Positions 1-8,510 of a stretch of 35,171 bases of DNA are shown here, piece by piece. Both the position numbers and the translations under genes were made by a program. The DNA lies in NCBI GenBank assembly GCA_022600575.1, contig JAHZKF010000005.1:1-35171 (forward strand), read 5' to 3'. The DNA is from Gammaproteobacteria bacterium (GTDB lineage: Bacteria; Pseudomonadota; Gammaproteobacteria; Legionellales; Legionellaceae). The notes under the pieces were generated by a model. The model worked only from the letters and a program-made list of their open reading frames with translations. It was not told the DNA's origin and ran no database searches. Numbering within the stretch: position 1 is the first letter of the stretch; each line of letters opens with the position of its first letter.

Positions 1-50
1 ATACGCAATATCTCATATTTATTTTAAATAAAAAATTGTCATAAAATACT

Positions 51-72
51 GGGTGAGGAACACCCGTTATTG
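51..72 (+). terminator. Weak hairpin upstream of the envC-like gene
   Basis: GGGTG (51-55) and CACCC (61-65) can pair around a 5-base loop, followed by GTTATTGTTT. This may be the weak terminator of a gene left of the window. It also suggests that the region before the envC-like gene is truly intergenic rather than a frameshifted N-terminus. Confidence 0.3.
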
Positions 73-876
73 TTTGACTGGTCCTGTATGCCACGCCCAC
101 TATACTGTAGTGACAGACACAAACTAGGTGCCATTCACCCCTGGCAATGGTTACTTCATCAAGAAACCCCCCGCACTATGTCACGACTATTCGTATTTTA
201 TCATTATCTTTTTCAAGCTGATCAAAAACTCATTGAACAAATTCGTGAAACAACAACGCACCTATCAAACAATCAAGCTATCCTTTCACGCGAACAGCAA
301 ACCCTTCAGACACTTCAAAAGAAACTCTCCCTTCGCCAAAAACGTTTAGCCTCCATGAAAAAAAAGCAACAAACGTTAATCAATGCCCTTAACCAAAAAA
401 TTCAAACTAAACATGAACAACTTCGTACGTTTCATCGCGATAAAGCGCGCCTACAATCTTTAGTGAAAAAACTCAATAAACGGATTAAAAAGCAAGCCAG
501 CTCCCCCACATTGAAACTCGAAGGAAAACGCTTAAAAAGCCCCTTGAACAATCCTTCCAAACAAACAAAACCACTCAATCAAGGTCTTGTTTTTCTTGCA
601 GAAGAAGGAACCCCTGTCAGGTCTGTTCTCGCCGGAAAAGTCATTTTTAGTGATTGGCTTAAAGGGTACGGCCTACTTCTCATTATTGATCATGGCAACG
701 ATATTATGAGCTTATATGCGCATAATGCTTCACTCTTTGTAGCCTTAGGTACATCAGTTAAACAAGGAGAACAAATCGCAACAGTTGGGCATACCGGTGG
801 ACTCCGAGAAAACGGTCTATACTTCGAAGTAAGAAGACGCGGAAGGGCCGTCCCTCCTCGTGAATGGATGTCTTGA
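70..876 (+). CDS. envC: EnvC-like murein hydrolase activator (degenerate LytM/M23), missing its N-terminal half
   Basis: EnvC proteins activate periplasmic amidases (AmiA/AmiB type) that split septal peptidoglycan. Residues about 19-142 match the second half of the EnvC coiled coil, and residues about 165-268 form a LytM/M23 domain. The catalytic residues are lost: the usual H-x-G-x-D region reads NQGLVF, and the C-terminal HLHFE motif reads GLYFE, as in non-catalytic EnvC proteins. The family is usually about 380-430 aa, whereas this is 268 aa. Homology begins almost at the start codon, and stop codons close all three forward frames upstream, so the first coiled-coil segment and any signal peptide are absent. 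The start is uncertain: TTG at 70 is the longest, ATG at 88 is an alternative, and neither has a clear ribosome binding site. It may be a decayed gene. The ctp gene follows 42 bp downstream, an arrangement known in Legionella relatives. Confidence 0.75.
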   Translation: MFDWSCMPRPLYCSDRHKLGAIHPWQWLLHQETPRTMSRLFVFYHYLFQADQKLIEQIRETTTHLSNNQAILSREQQTLQTLQKKLSLRQKRLASMKKKQQTLINALNQKIQTKHEQLRTFHRDKARLQSLVKKLNKRIKKQASSPTLKLEGKRLKSPLNNPSKQTKPLNQGLVFLAEEGTPVRSVLAGKVIFSDWLKGYGLLLIIDHGNDIMSLYAHNASLFVALGTSVKQGEQIATVGHTGGLRENGLYFEVRRRGRAVPPREWMS

Positions 877-918
877 TAATGAAGCAATTTTGCTTCCACA
901 TCAAGCAAGGAGAACACA

Positions 919-2259
919 ATGCACTGCAATTTAATATCTCGTGTCAAATTGGTTGTTGTATTCATCACTGTTGTATCCTTGCCTTTGGGAAGTTATGCGC
1001 TCCCCACTCCTCTTCCTAAAGAAACGGAGCCTGCTGGCATCCCAATGGAAGATGTACAACGTTTTTCAAATGCGATTGCACAAATAAAACAATATTATGT
1101 CAATCCTATCAGTGACAAAGAATTATTTGATAATGCCATTCGTGGTATGCTCGCAGGCCTTGACCCGCATTCAAATTATTTAAACGAAGAAGAATTTACC
1201 GAGTTACAAACCGTAACCAGTGGTGAATTCGGTGGTCTTGGTATTGAAGTTACCATGGAAGATGGTTTGATCAAGGTGATCACACCACTGATTGACGCAC
1301 CTGCTATCAAAGCGGGTATTAAATCAGGTGACTATATTGCTAAAATTGACTCTCATGCTGTTCAAGGCATCGATTTAAGACAAGCTGTTACTTTTATGCG
1401 TGGTAAAATTGGAGAGCCTGTAACTCTTACCGTCTTACGAAAAGGCGAGAAAAAACCACTCGTCTTTAAATTGGTTCGTGAAAACATTCAGATTAAAAGT
1501 GTTGATACGAAATTACTCGATAATAAATATGGCTACATCCGCCTAGCCCAGTTTCAAGCGCTTACCTCTAAAGACATGTTAAGCAGTATTGAAGAGCTTA
1601 AACGCGACTCCAAAGGTAAATTAAAAGGCTTGATTCTTGATTTACGAAATAATCCTGGTGGTCTCCTTGATTCAGCAATTCAAGTGGCTGATGCCTTTAT
1701 CGATAAAAAAGAAGGCAGTAAAGAAGAGCTAATTGTGTACACTGAAGGTCGCCTACCAGGCTCACGTTTTACTGCTGTTGCAAACCCTGGTGATGTATTG
1801 AAAGATGCGCCCATGGTTGTCCTCATTAATAACGGCTCTGCCAGTGCTTCTGAAATTGTTGCAGGTGCTTTAAAAGACCATAAACGAGCCGTCATCATTG
1901 GGAAACCAAGCTTTGGTAAAGGATCGGTTCAAACCGTACTCCCACTTGATAATAAAAGTGGTATTAAACTCACCACGGCCCTTTATTACACCCCATCAGG
2001 TGTTTCAATTCAGGCCCAAGGTATTAAACCTGATATTACTGTTGAAGAAATTGCAGTCCCTAAAAAACAAAAAGTAAATCCTCTGGCTGACTTTAGCGAA
2101 GCTGATTTACACGGACACTTAAAAAACGGTAAAAAAGAGGTTGTTATCAAAAGCCACGATAAAAAATCAAAAGTAGATGAAAAAGCACTCCTTTATGATG
2201 ACTATCAACTGTATGCAGCACTGACCATCTTAAAAGGTTTAGTCCTTGCAAAACACTAA
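919..2259 (+). CDS. ctpA: C-terminal processing (tail-specific) protease, S41 family
   Basis: This is a periplasmic serine protease of the CtpA/Prc type, which trims the C-termini of envelope proteins. Residues 1-28 look like a signal peptide: a basic start, a hydrophobic core and a possible cleavage site near Ala28. A PDZ domain covers about residues 100-190 and the S41 catalytic core about 195-375. The serine-lysine dyad is visible as Ser309 (in GSASASEI) and Lys334 (in SFGKGS). They are 25 residues apart, the same spacing as the published dyad of E. coli Prc. At 446 aa it has normal CtpA length. AAGGAG (907-912) sits well before the ATG. In E. coli, Prc degrades murein hydrolases, so pairing with an EnvC-type activator fits a role in cell-wall remodelling. 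Confidence 0.95.
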   Translation: MHCNLISRVKLVVVFITVVSLPLGSYALPTPLPKETEPAGIPMEDVQRFSNAIAQIKQYYVNPISDKELFDNAIRGMLAGLDPHSNYLNEEEFTELQTVTSGEFGGLGIEVTMEDGLIKVITPLIDAPAIKAGIKSGDYIAKIDSHAVQGIDLRQAVTFMRGKIGEPVTLTVLRKGEKKPLVFKLVRENIQIKSVDTKLLDNKYGYIRLAQFQALTSKDMLSSIEELKRDSKGKLKGLILDLRNNPGGLLDSAIQVADAFIDKKEGSKEELIVYTEGRLPGSRFTAVANPGDVLKDAPMVVLINNGSASASEIVAGALKDHKRAVIIGKPSFGKGSVQTVLPLDNKSGIKLTTALYYTPSGVSIQAQGIKPDITVEEIAVPKKQKVNPLADFSEADLHGHLKNGKKEVVIKSHDKKSKVDEKALLYDDYQLYAALTILKGLVLAKH

Positions 2260-2273
2260 GATATACCCCTTCC

Positions 2274-2320
2274 CTACGTACCTTAGTACCCTGTTTTATG
2301 CAGGGCACTGAGGTACGTAG
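2274..2320. terminator. 20-bp stem-loop shared by two convergent genes
   Basis: CTACGTACCTTAGTACCCTG (2274-2293) pairs with 2301-2320 around a 7-base loop, with two non-Watson-Crick positions. It lies between ctp (ends 2259) and the minus-strand hydrolase gene, whose TAA stop (2296-2298) falls in the loop, so the last hydrolase codons form one arm. There is no strong T-run on either side. It is probably a bidirectional terminator or an mRNA-end stabiliser. Confidence 0.6.
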
Positions 2321-3630
2321 CTTAATTCGTCATCAATATCATATTCTTGAAGTGCCTCAGCATGATCGCCTTTGTTGTACCATATTGAGGTAAGATTACT
2401 GCTTACTTTGTGACACTTAGCATGACTGCTAAAACCAAGTCCTGTATTTAAAGCAGCTTCAGGATGAACCACTTCATCTTCTTTAGAGTTAATAATTTTA
2501 ATTTTACCGTGCTCTTTAAAACTTAAGATAGATTGAATGTTTTTAACCGAAGGTATCTCACCGGTCGTTGTATTCAATAACGCAGAGGTTGGTATTTTAA
2601 GTGATACATTGTAGGGATCTTTTGTAAACAATAGTTGAAATGATAAGGCCACACCCAATACAACACCAATAAGCGCACCTATAATAAATCCTGCGACAGC
2701 GGTCACACCACCAATCGTTGTCGCAACAATATCAAAACAGGTATTAAGATAATTGGCATGCGCATTGAATAAAGCATTCAGGATATTAGCAAGCAGCATC
2801 AACCCCGGAATAAGTGATAAAAAGAGGCTAGTATAATACCCCATGGCTGTCACAAAACTTGTCAAAATAACGCCTATAGAGGCAATTAAACCCGCGAGGG
2901 TTGTTCCAATTGATACGCCCATCACAGCAAAAGCAATCACTGATGAACCAAGTGGAAAATGGTGAGCATACTTTTCTTTTAATTTCATTTTTTTATCTAA
3001 AACATGATGAAGTAGCGGAGAAACCACAGCACTTAAACTTGAGAAAGAACGGTCAATTGTTAAATTAACAGGATAACCTTCTTCATGCAGTTTTTGTGTG
3101 ATATGTGCTGCAATACCACCTCCCATGGAATAACCATATAATGTAATATCTTTCGCAGGTACACCTTCGTCAAGTAGCTTTTTAATTTGCCTGTAACCTG
3201 CTTTAAATAACAAATCAAATCGATTAACCCCTTTGTAACGCGTCGCACCCGGGTAATCCCAAAAAATGTAGTTTTTATTCGGTTCTGCTTGAAGTGTCTC
3301 TTTAATATAATTCGGTTCAAGTGCATCTTGTGCATTGCCTGCAAAATAAACTTGATACGCTTTTGAATGAGGTGATGTGGCCTTTAACGTTTGTGCACCA
3401 TTTTTTGCTCTATCAAGTTCGAAAGCATGTGTTTTTTGACTAGTATACTCACTAATATCATAACTATCAGGAGGGGTACTCACCGCAGCCAAAGCGGCCA
3501 TTTTCATTAATTGTGACCCAATGTACTCAGAGAGCATATTAGGTGTAATAAAACCTCTTTCTTTGAGTAAAAAAAAGGATTCTGATAAAGCTTCAGGAAA
3601 GTAAGGTGTTGCTTTTTTAGAGATCGACAT
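2296..3630 (-). CDS. Alpha/beta hydrolase with a large hydrophobic insert; possible Dot/Icm effector
   Basis: The alpha/beta-hydrolase fold is shown by the nucleophile elbow GYSMG (Ser168), preceded by the strand-like YIFWDYPGA (121-129). Likely acid and base are Asp385 (in SKEDEVVH) and His423 (in KGDHAEAL), which completes a plausible triad. Between the nucleophile and the acid lies an insert (about 227-335) rich in Gly, Ala, Ile, Leu and Val, which could form three to four membrane helices. There is no signal peptide. The substrate is unknown; lipase or esterase activity is a guess. The layout recalls predicted hydrolases of the SidB/Sdb effector type in Legionella, and the gene is divergent from dotU-icmF, but neither point proves secretion. 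No strong ribosome binding site precedes the ATG at 3630. Confidence 0.75.
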   Translation of the reverse strand: MSISKKATPYFPEALSESFFLLKERGFITPNMLSEYIGSQLMKMAALAAVSTPPDSYDISEYTSQKTHAFELDRAKNGAQTLKATSPHSKAYQVYFAGNAQDALEPNYIKETLQAEPNKNYIFWDYPGATRYKGVNRFDLLFKAGYRQIKKLLDEGVPAKDITLYGYSMGGGIAAHITQKLHEEGYPVNLTIDRSFSSLSAVVSPLLHHVLDKKMKLKEKYAHHFPLGSSVIAFAVMGVSIGTTLAGLIASIGVILTSFVTAMGYYTSLFLSLIPGLMLLANILNALFNAHANYLNTCFDIVATTIGGVTAVAGFIIGALIGVVLGVALSFQLLFTKDPYNVSLKIPTSALLNTTTGEIPSVKNIQSILSFKEHGKIKIINSKEDEVVHPEAALNTGLGFSSHAKCHKVSSNLTSIWYNKGDHAEALQEYDIDDELSYVPQCPA

Positions 3631-3729
3631 GACTTATTAAAGGCAAAAGTAAATCAAACGGAGCCGTAATGTACCCTATTAAACCATAAAGATCAAATTA
3701 AAATCTTCGTGGTTTTAAAGTAATGTCGC

Positions 3730-3769
3730 TTGATACTAAGATGAGCTTTGTATATAAAACCAATCTTAG
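3730..3769 (+). promoter_or_regulatory. Sigma-70-like promoter of dotU-icmF with an inverted repeat around its -10
   Basis: TTGATA (3730-3735), a 17-bp spacer and TATAAA (3753-3758) form a good sigma-70 promoter about 140 bp before dotU. CTAAGAT (3736-3742) and ATCTTAG (3763-3769) are exact inverted repeats bracketing the -10 box, placed where a repressor could act. Activity and any bound regulator are inferred. Confidence 0.5.
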
Positions 3770-3898
3770 ACGCCACAGCCCACACCTTATGCAAGATACC
3801 CTGGGCATAAACCTCTTTCATTGACTTTCTACTGCCCAACCTTCTCATTCTACACAAGATGACGTATCATGGCTTAAGCATATTACTTAGGAGAAGAC

Positions 3899-4687
3899 AT
3901 GCCAGCAGCGCCCTGTTCAACTTCTCTCATCACCCAGTTCACAAAGCCCGGTGCTCTTAAAACACAACCAGGTTATTACCGCTCTAAATTATTTAGCACA
4001 CCCACAACCTCTAATGTTTTTCTAGCTGCCGCAGGGCCTCTTTTTTCACTGCTTGAACGACTGGGTACAAGCCAGACGCTACCCCCCATTCAAACGGCGT
4101 GGGATAATCTCGATCATGAATTACACGCTTTTCAGAGTCGGCTTTCAAGTTTTGAGTGTGCTGATGAACTGTTGGCCATGGCTCAATATCTAATCCATGC
4201 AACCATTGATGAATTACTGGGCAAAAACTATTTGCGTGTCTTTGACAAAGCCGCTGAATTCTCAGCCTTTACCTCACCCTCAGCTGATAATACGGGGCCT
4301 GAAAAACGTTTTTTTGAATTAGTTAATTACATCAAAGTACGACCCAACCAATATTTAGATTTAATCGAGCTTGCTTATTACTGTCTTATTTCAGGCTTTG
4401 AAGGCGAAAATCATATTGCTACCACAGGTCGACAAACACTTGATAACCTGATTGAAGAACTTCATGAACTCATTCAAAAAAATCGTGTCCAAAAACCAGT
4501 ACGACTCTTTACCGAACCAAAAAAAACCACGACTGAAATAAAGTTTGATCATAAACCTTGGATAAAAACAACAAGTCTCGCCCTTGGCGTACTGCTTGGC
4601 GCCTACTTTTTTAGTCAGGTTCTACTCGAACACAAAGCGAAAACCATTTTAACAGAACGATTTCAACCGACATATGTAGGGTCTTAA
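3899..4687 (+). CDS. dotU: Type IVB secretion protein DotU/IcmH
   Basis: DotU (IcmH) is an inner-membrane protein that works with IcmF to stabilise the Dot/Icm type IVB core complex; its type VI relative is TssL. The 262-aa length matches the family. The helical cytoplasmic domain contains typical DotU sequence, including ATIDELLG (101-108) and IELAYYCLISGFEGE (156-170), followed by one C-terminal membrane helix (about 225-243) and a short tail. AGGAG (3889-3893) is correctly placed before the ATG. The TAA stop overlaps the icmF ATG (TAATG), so the two are translationally coupled. Confidence 0.92.
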   Translation: MPAAPCSTSLITQFTKPGALKTQPGYYRSKLFSTPTTSNVFLAAAGPLFSLLERLGTSQTLPPIQTAWDNLDHELHAFQSRLSSFECADELLAMAQYLIHATIDELLGKNYLRVFDKAAEFSAFTSPSADNTGPEKRFFELVNYIKVRPNQYLDLIELAYYCLISGFEGENHIATTGRQTLDNLIEELHELIQKNRVQKPVRLFTEPKKTTTEIKFDHKPWIKTTSLALGVLLGAYFFSQVLLEHKAKTILTERFQPTYVGS

Positions 4688-7602
4688 TGGATAAATCACT
4701 CACGGTACTTACAGATGCACTTACAAAAATCGTCGCGAACTTAAAAACAAATCGACAAACCCTTTCATTTCTTTTACTCATTGGAAAAACGCGACATGGG
4801 AAAACAGCCCTTCTACGTCAAAGTACATTTGAACATACACCCGTTACTACAGAACCATCCTGTGAAATTTATCATAATAGTCAGGGCATTATCCTTGAAC
4901 TCAACGAATCTTGGCTTCATCAAAGCAAAACCCTACTTGAACACACTTTAAAGCAACTAAACAATATTTTACGCATTAATGGCCTCTTACTCGCCATCGA
5001 CATGAATGATTTGTTTGAAAGCGACCCGACTCAGATTGCAAAAAAAACACTCGATCATGCTCAACTTGTACAACGTTTTGGACGTGCTTTAGGCTATTTG
5101 ATCGACACCGCCTTTGTTTTTACAAAATTAGATGGCCTTGCCGGCTTTTCTGACTTTTTTCAGCAAGATAAACGACTCGAACAAAACGAACCACTTGGCT
5201 TTTCGCTCGATTGGGGACAAAAAAACAATAAAATTGCAAACAATTATCACGCGAGATTCGATCACTTACTTGAATCCTTAAGCCAAGATGTACTTCAAAA
5301 AATCCACCCCGCCCGTTCTAGCTTAAAACGCATGCTGATTCGCGAATTTCCATTACAACTCGCCAATTTTCATTTAATGATACAAACCTTACTCAAACAA
5401 ATTTCACCCAAAGTTTGTAAGGTATCTGCCGTCTACTTTACCAGTGCTGAACAAGGAGGCATGAGCCAAGATCATCTCAATCAAAAAATTTGCCACGAAT
5501 ATGCGCTCACATTACCTTGCCAAATTCCTCAATCAAACAATTATCGCGCTTATTTTATTGATGGCGCATTCAATGATTTTCAAGCACATACGCAACGCCC
5601 TATTCCAAAGCCTGCACTATCTCAAAAATATGTCATGAGAATTGCTGCAACCATCGTGGGTTTGTCTCTTGCCTTTATTATGCATCATCACATGACATCC
5701 TCACGGGTACTTGATGATGTGACCAAAGAATTACTCGCTTATGATGCTAAAAATAAACAACATCCTGAACAAAACCAAGCGCTATTTCATCTAACCCAAG
5801 CATCTGATGCAATTGATCAAATTAAATTACACAGTTTTTCATCTCCTACACTGCAACACCTACAGACCACATTACAAACCAACTCTAGTCAGCAGTTAGA
5901 AGATAACTTTTTACCTAACACATTAAAACTCATCGAGCATGCCCTACATAGCCCTGAACAAACGCCTACGGCACGCTACCATGCCTTAAAAACGTATATT
6001 GCTTTAAGTGACCCTGAGAAACGCACTGACAATCATATCGTCACATGGTTTGAAAAAGAATGGCAAAAAACAGCACCAAATCAAGATACCGCGAACCAAC
6101 GCGTGCTCTTAGAGAAAACCCTGCTTAACCCTAAAAAAGCCATTGCTATCAATCAACAACTGGTACGTGATAACCGCAATTATCTTAATGCCTTGCCTGC
6201 AGGCTACTTATACTATTCTTTATCAAAAGAACATTTTCCAACAGAAAAAATACCCCTTAAATGGGATGGATTTATGTTGGGTTCTGCTGATGTCCCTGTC
6301 TATTTTACAAAAGCAGGATTTCAAACACTCCACTCAAAACTATCAACACATGCAGCCCAATTTCAACAAGATAACTGGGTACTAGAACGCCGAGATTTAA
6401 ACAAACTTGAAACCGTACTTGAACAAGCTTATGCCTACGACTATCTCACCTGGTGGAAACAATTTATTAAGCGTACAACCCCTAACCATGTTCGCAATTA
6501 TACGGAAGCACGTGAACGTTTAGAGGCACTTGATAAAACAAAATCACTGCGTGAAATCACACGTTTTATTCAAACACAGACACGACCAGATCTTGACAGT
6601 CAGCAAACTATTTTTAATCAAATCATTGCCAGTCAATTTACTGAATTAAATCTCATTAGCGAAACAACGCTACGCGATCTTTCTTTTGATATTCGTGAAT
6701 TACGTCAGTTTTTAAGTACACTTGCCGTCACACAAGATGAGGGTCGAACCGCCTTTACCCTTGCAAAAACCCGCTTTCAAAATGAAGGTCCGCGCAATGC
6801 TCTCTCATCACTTTATCTCACCGCAAAACAATTACCCGAACCCATTGGATTATGGAGCAAACAAATTGCCGATGACACCTGGTTTTTACTCATCAGCGAT
6901 GCCCGTCATTTTATTAATATGCAATGGAGACGCTATGTTTTTCCTGAATATCAGCGTGCTGTGCTTAACCGCTATCCTTTTAACAGTAAAGCAAAAGATG
7001 AAGTATCCATTAACAATTTTGACCGTTTTTTCGCAACGCATGGTATTTTAAATAATTTTGTTAGCCAATATGTTAAACCTTTTTTAGACACATCAAATCC
7101 TAACTGGGCCCTTCGAGAAGCCGATGGCCATGTTTTGCCTATTTCAGATGAAACCATTCATCAACTCATTCGCGCTAACATTATCACCGCTATGTTCTTC
7201 CCTTCGGGGCGTGAAAGTAGTCATATCAATTTTAGCCTGCAAAAAATGAATTTAGATCCTGTGATTGCAACACTTGAATTATCTATGGGCAACACACGCC
7301 TTAAAGACACGCAAACGCACGAATCAATCACCGAGTTTGAATGGCCTGAATCCGATGCTGAGCTCATTCTGCATTCTATCGAAGGTAGACAATATGAACT
7401 TGCTGAAGCAGGACCCTGGGCATTCTTCAAATTATTAGAAAAATTAAATGTCTTAATGGATAAAAACGATAGCGCAAGCCTGCATGTCTTATTTGAAATT
7501 AACGGTGATTCAGGCCGTTATTTACTGAAAACAGCCAATGGCTTAAACCCATTCACCCCTGGCATTTTAGCTGACTTTAACTTAGAAGATTCAATTGCGT
7601 GA
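4687..7602 (+). CDS. icmF: Type IVB secretion protein IcmF
   Basis: IcmF is the partner of DotU in the inner membrane and a relative of type VI TssM. At 971 aa its length is close to Legionella IcmF. A Walker A-like motif GKTRHGKT lies at residues 33-40 in an N-terminal GTPase-like domain, which also has FTKLDGL (about 146-152) in a position like a G-protein specificity motif. One strong membrane helix is seen at about 315-336; the long helical periplasmic region and C-terminal IcmF domain follow. No other dot/icm gene is in the window, so the pair is separate from any main cluster, as occurs in Legionellales genomes. Confidence 0.93.
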   Translation: MDKSLTVLTDALTKIVANLKTNRQTLSFLLLIGKTRHGKTALLRQSTFEHTPVTTEPSCEIYHNSQGIILELNESWLHQSKTLLEHTLKQLNNILRINGLLLAIDMNDLFESDPTQIAKKTLDHAQLVQRFGRALGYLIDTAFVFTKLDGLAGFSDFFQQDKRLEQNEPLGFSLDWGQKNNKIANNYHARFDHLLESLSQDVLQKIHPARSSLKRMLIREFPLQLANFHLMIQTLLKQISPKVCKVSAVYFTSAEQGGMSQDHLNQKICHEYALTLPCQIPQSNNYRAYFIDGAFNDFQAHTQRPIPKPALSQKYVMRIAATIVGLSLAFIMHHHMTSSRVLDDVTKELLAYDAKNKQHPEQNQALFHLTQASDAIDQIKLHSFSSPTLQHLQTTLQTNSSQQLEDNFLPNTLKLIEHALHSPEQTPTARYHALKTYIALSDPEKRTDNHIVTWFEKEWQKTAPNQDTANQRVLLEKTLLNPKKAIAINQQLVRDNRNYLNALPAGYLYYSLSKEHFPTEKIPLKWDGFMLGSADVPVYFTKAGFQTLHSKLSTHAAQFQQDNWVLERRDLNKLETVLEQAYAYDYLTWWKQFIKRTTPNHVRNYTEARERLEALDKTKSLREITRFIQTQTRPDLDSQQTIFNQIIASQFTELNLISETTLRDLSFDIRELRQFLSTLAVTQDEGRTAFTLAKTRFQNEGPRNALSSLYLTAKQLPEPIGLWSKQIADDTWFLLISDARHFINMQWRRYVFPEYQRAVLNRYPFNSKAKDEVSINNFDRFFATHGILNNFVSQYVKPFLDTSNPNWALREADGHVLPISDETIHQLIRANIITAMFFPSGRESSHINFSLQKMNLDPVIATLELSMGNTRLKDTQTHESITEFEWPESDAELILHSIEGRQYELAEAGPWAFFKLLEKLNVLMDKNDSASLHVLFEINGDSGRYLLKTANGLNPFTPGILADFNLEDSIA

Positions 7603-7612
7603 TGTGGTTTTC

Positions 7613-7657
7613 TTGACACCCCAATAACGCTCCTGTAAAAATTTACTTTTTTACAGG
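7613..7657 (+). promoter_or_regulatory. Possible udk promoter and leader hairpin covering the ribosome binding site
   Basis: TTGACA (7613-7618), a 17-bp spacer and TAAAAA (7636-7641) resemble a sigma-70 promoter. CCTGTAAAA (7632-7640) and TTTTACAGG (7649-7657) are exact inverted repeats. The right arm contains the AGG of the Shine-Dalgarno sequence (AGGA, 7655-7658), so the hairpin could mask ribosome binding in readthrough mRNA from icmF. A transcript started at this promoter would begin around 7648 and lack the left arm. Function is inferred. Confidence 0.4.
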
Positions 7658-7668
7658 ATGTACTCACT

Positions 7669-8472
7669 ATGCCACAAGCTAATCCCATTATGATTGCAGT
7701 CGCTGGTTCTTCAGGGGCTGGAAAAACCTCCGTTGCCAACGAAATTGCACAACAACTTAACCAGGATAGTCCTGGAAGCTGTCTTATTATATCTTCCGAT
7801 AGATACTACCGAGATCAAAGTCATCTTCTAAAAGCAGAAAGAGACGCTCTTAATTATGATCATCCGCATACAATAGAGTTCCCATTGTGCAGAGAACAAC
7901 TTGAAGCCTTAAAAACCGGTACTGCTGTTCAAGCGCCAAACTATGATTTTGCAACCCATTCTCGTACAGATGAAACAACACCTATCAATCCAACAGGCGT
8001 TAAAGTTATCGTTTTTGAAGGTATTTTATTATTGACTGATGAAGCAAATCTGATTGATTTATTTGATGCCAAAATATTTGTAGAATCAAACCCTAGTGTC
8101 TGTTTTAAACGACGCCTTGAAAGAGACATGGAAGAGCGTGGAAGAAGCAAAGAAAGTGTTGAAGAGCAATATGCAGCAACTGTTGGCCCAATGGATAGGC
8201 TATTTGTAAGACCTAGTCGAGCTAATGCAGATTTAGTCGTTAAAAACAGTGCTATAACGTCGGAAAAAACCAATGGCCTTCGCTTTAATTTAGACCCTGT
8301 CATGCGATATTTAATGCCTATTCTCGCGGGTCATCCTCCACCCACGAACCAAGGTATCTTTAATTGGTTTAAAACACCTACCGAAATCACATTAACTGGG
8401 CATGGTTGTGCTGAAGCCAAAGAGGAAGAAGTTGAGGAGTATGACTTATATCAATCCTGCACGCCAAGTTAG
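7669..8472 (+). CDS. udk: Uridine kinase with an acidic C-terminal extension
   Basis: Uridine kinase phosphorylates uridine and cytidine to UMP and CMP in pyrimidine salvage. The P-loop is GSSGAGKT (13-20). SSDRYYRDQ (42-50) matches the substrate-binding region with its conserved Asp-x-Tyr-Tyr, NYDHPHTIEF matches the next conserved block, and VFEGILLLTD and RRLERDMEERGRS are the later family motifs. The core ends near residue 210, as in the 213-aa E. coli enzyme; this protein then continues for about 55 residues and ends in a Glu-rich stretch and YDLYQSCTPS. The tail is not a known Udk part and resembles the acidic C-termini of Dot/Icm substrates, though that is only a resemblance. The gene is 66 bp after icmF. 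Confidence 0.9.
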   Translation: MPQANPIMIAVAGSSGAGKTSVANEIAQQLNQDSPGSCLIISSDRYYRDQSHLLKAERDALNYDHPHTIEFPLCREQLEALKTGTAVQAPNYDFATHSRTDETTPINPTGVKVIVFEGILLLTDEANLIDLFDAKIFVESNPSVCFKRRLERDMEERGRSKESVEEQYAATVGPMDRLFVRPSRANADLVVKNSAITSEKTNGLRFNLDPVMRYLMPILAGHPPPTNQGIFNWFKTPTEITLTGHGCAEAKEEEVEEYDLYQSCTPS

Positions 8473-8475
8473 AAT

Positions 8476-8507
8476 ACCCTCATCCGCCCTAACGGGCGGA
8501 TGAGGGT
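8476..8507. terminator. Perfect 14-bp stem-loop between convergent genes
   Basis: ACCCTCATCCGCCC (8476-8489) pairs perfectly with 8494-8507 around the loop TAAC. It lies 3 bp after the udk stop and 3 bp from the stop of the minus-strand gene ending at 8511, so it can serve both as a terminator. Its core CATCCGCCCTA-CGGGC also occurs in the ends of the repeat element at 21689-23183, so it may be a repeat fragment reused as a terminator. Confidence 0.7.
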
Positions 8508-8510
8508 TAA

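Noticed and set aside
74-106. TTGACT (74-79) and TATACT (101-106) as a promoter for the envC-like gene
   Set aside because: The 21-bp spacer is too long for sigma-70, and the boxes overlap the proposed coding start.
3060-3344. A second minus-strand gene inside the alpha/beta hydrolase gene
   Set aside because: It is an alternate frame across the conserved GYSMG region; the composition is poor and no ribosome binding site is seen.
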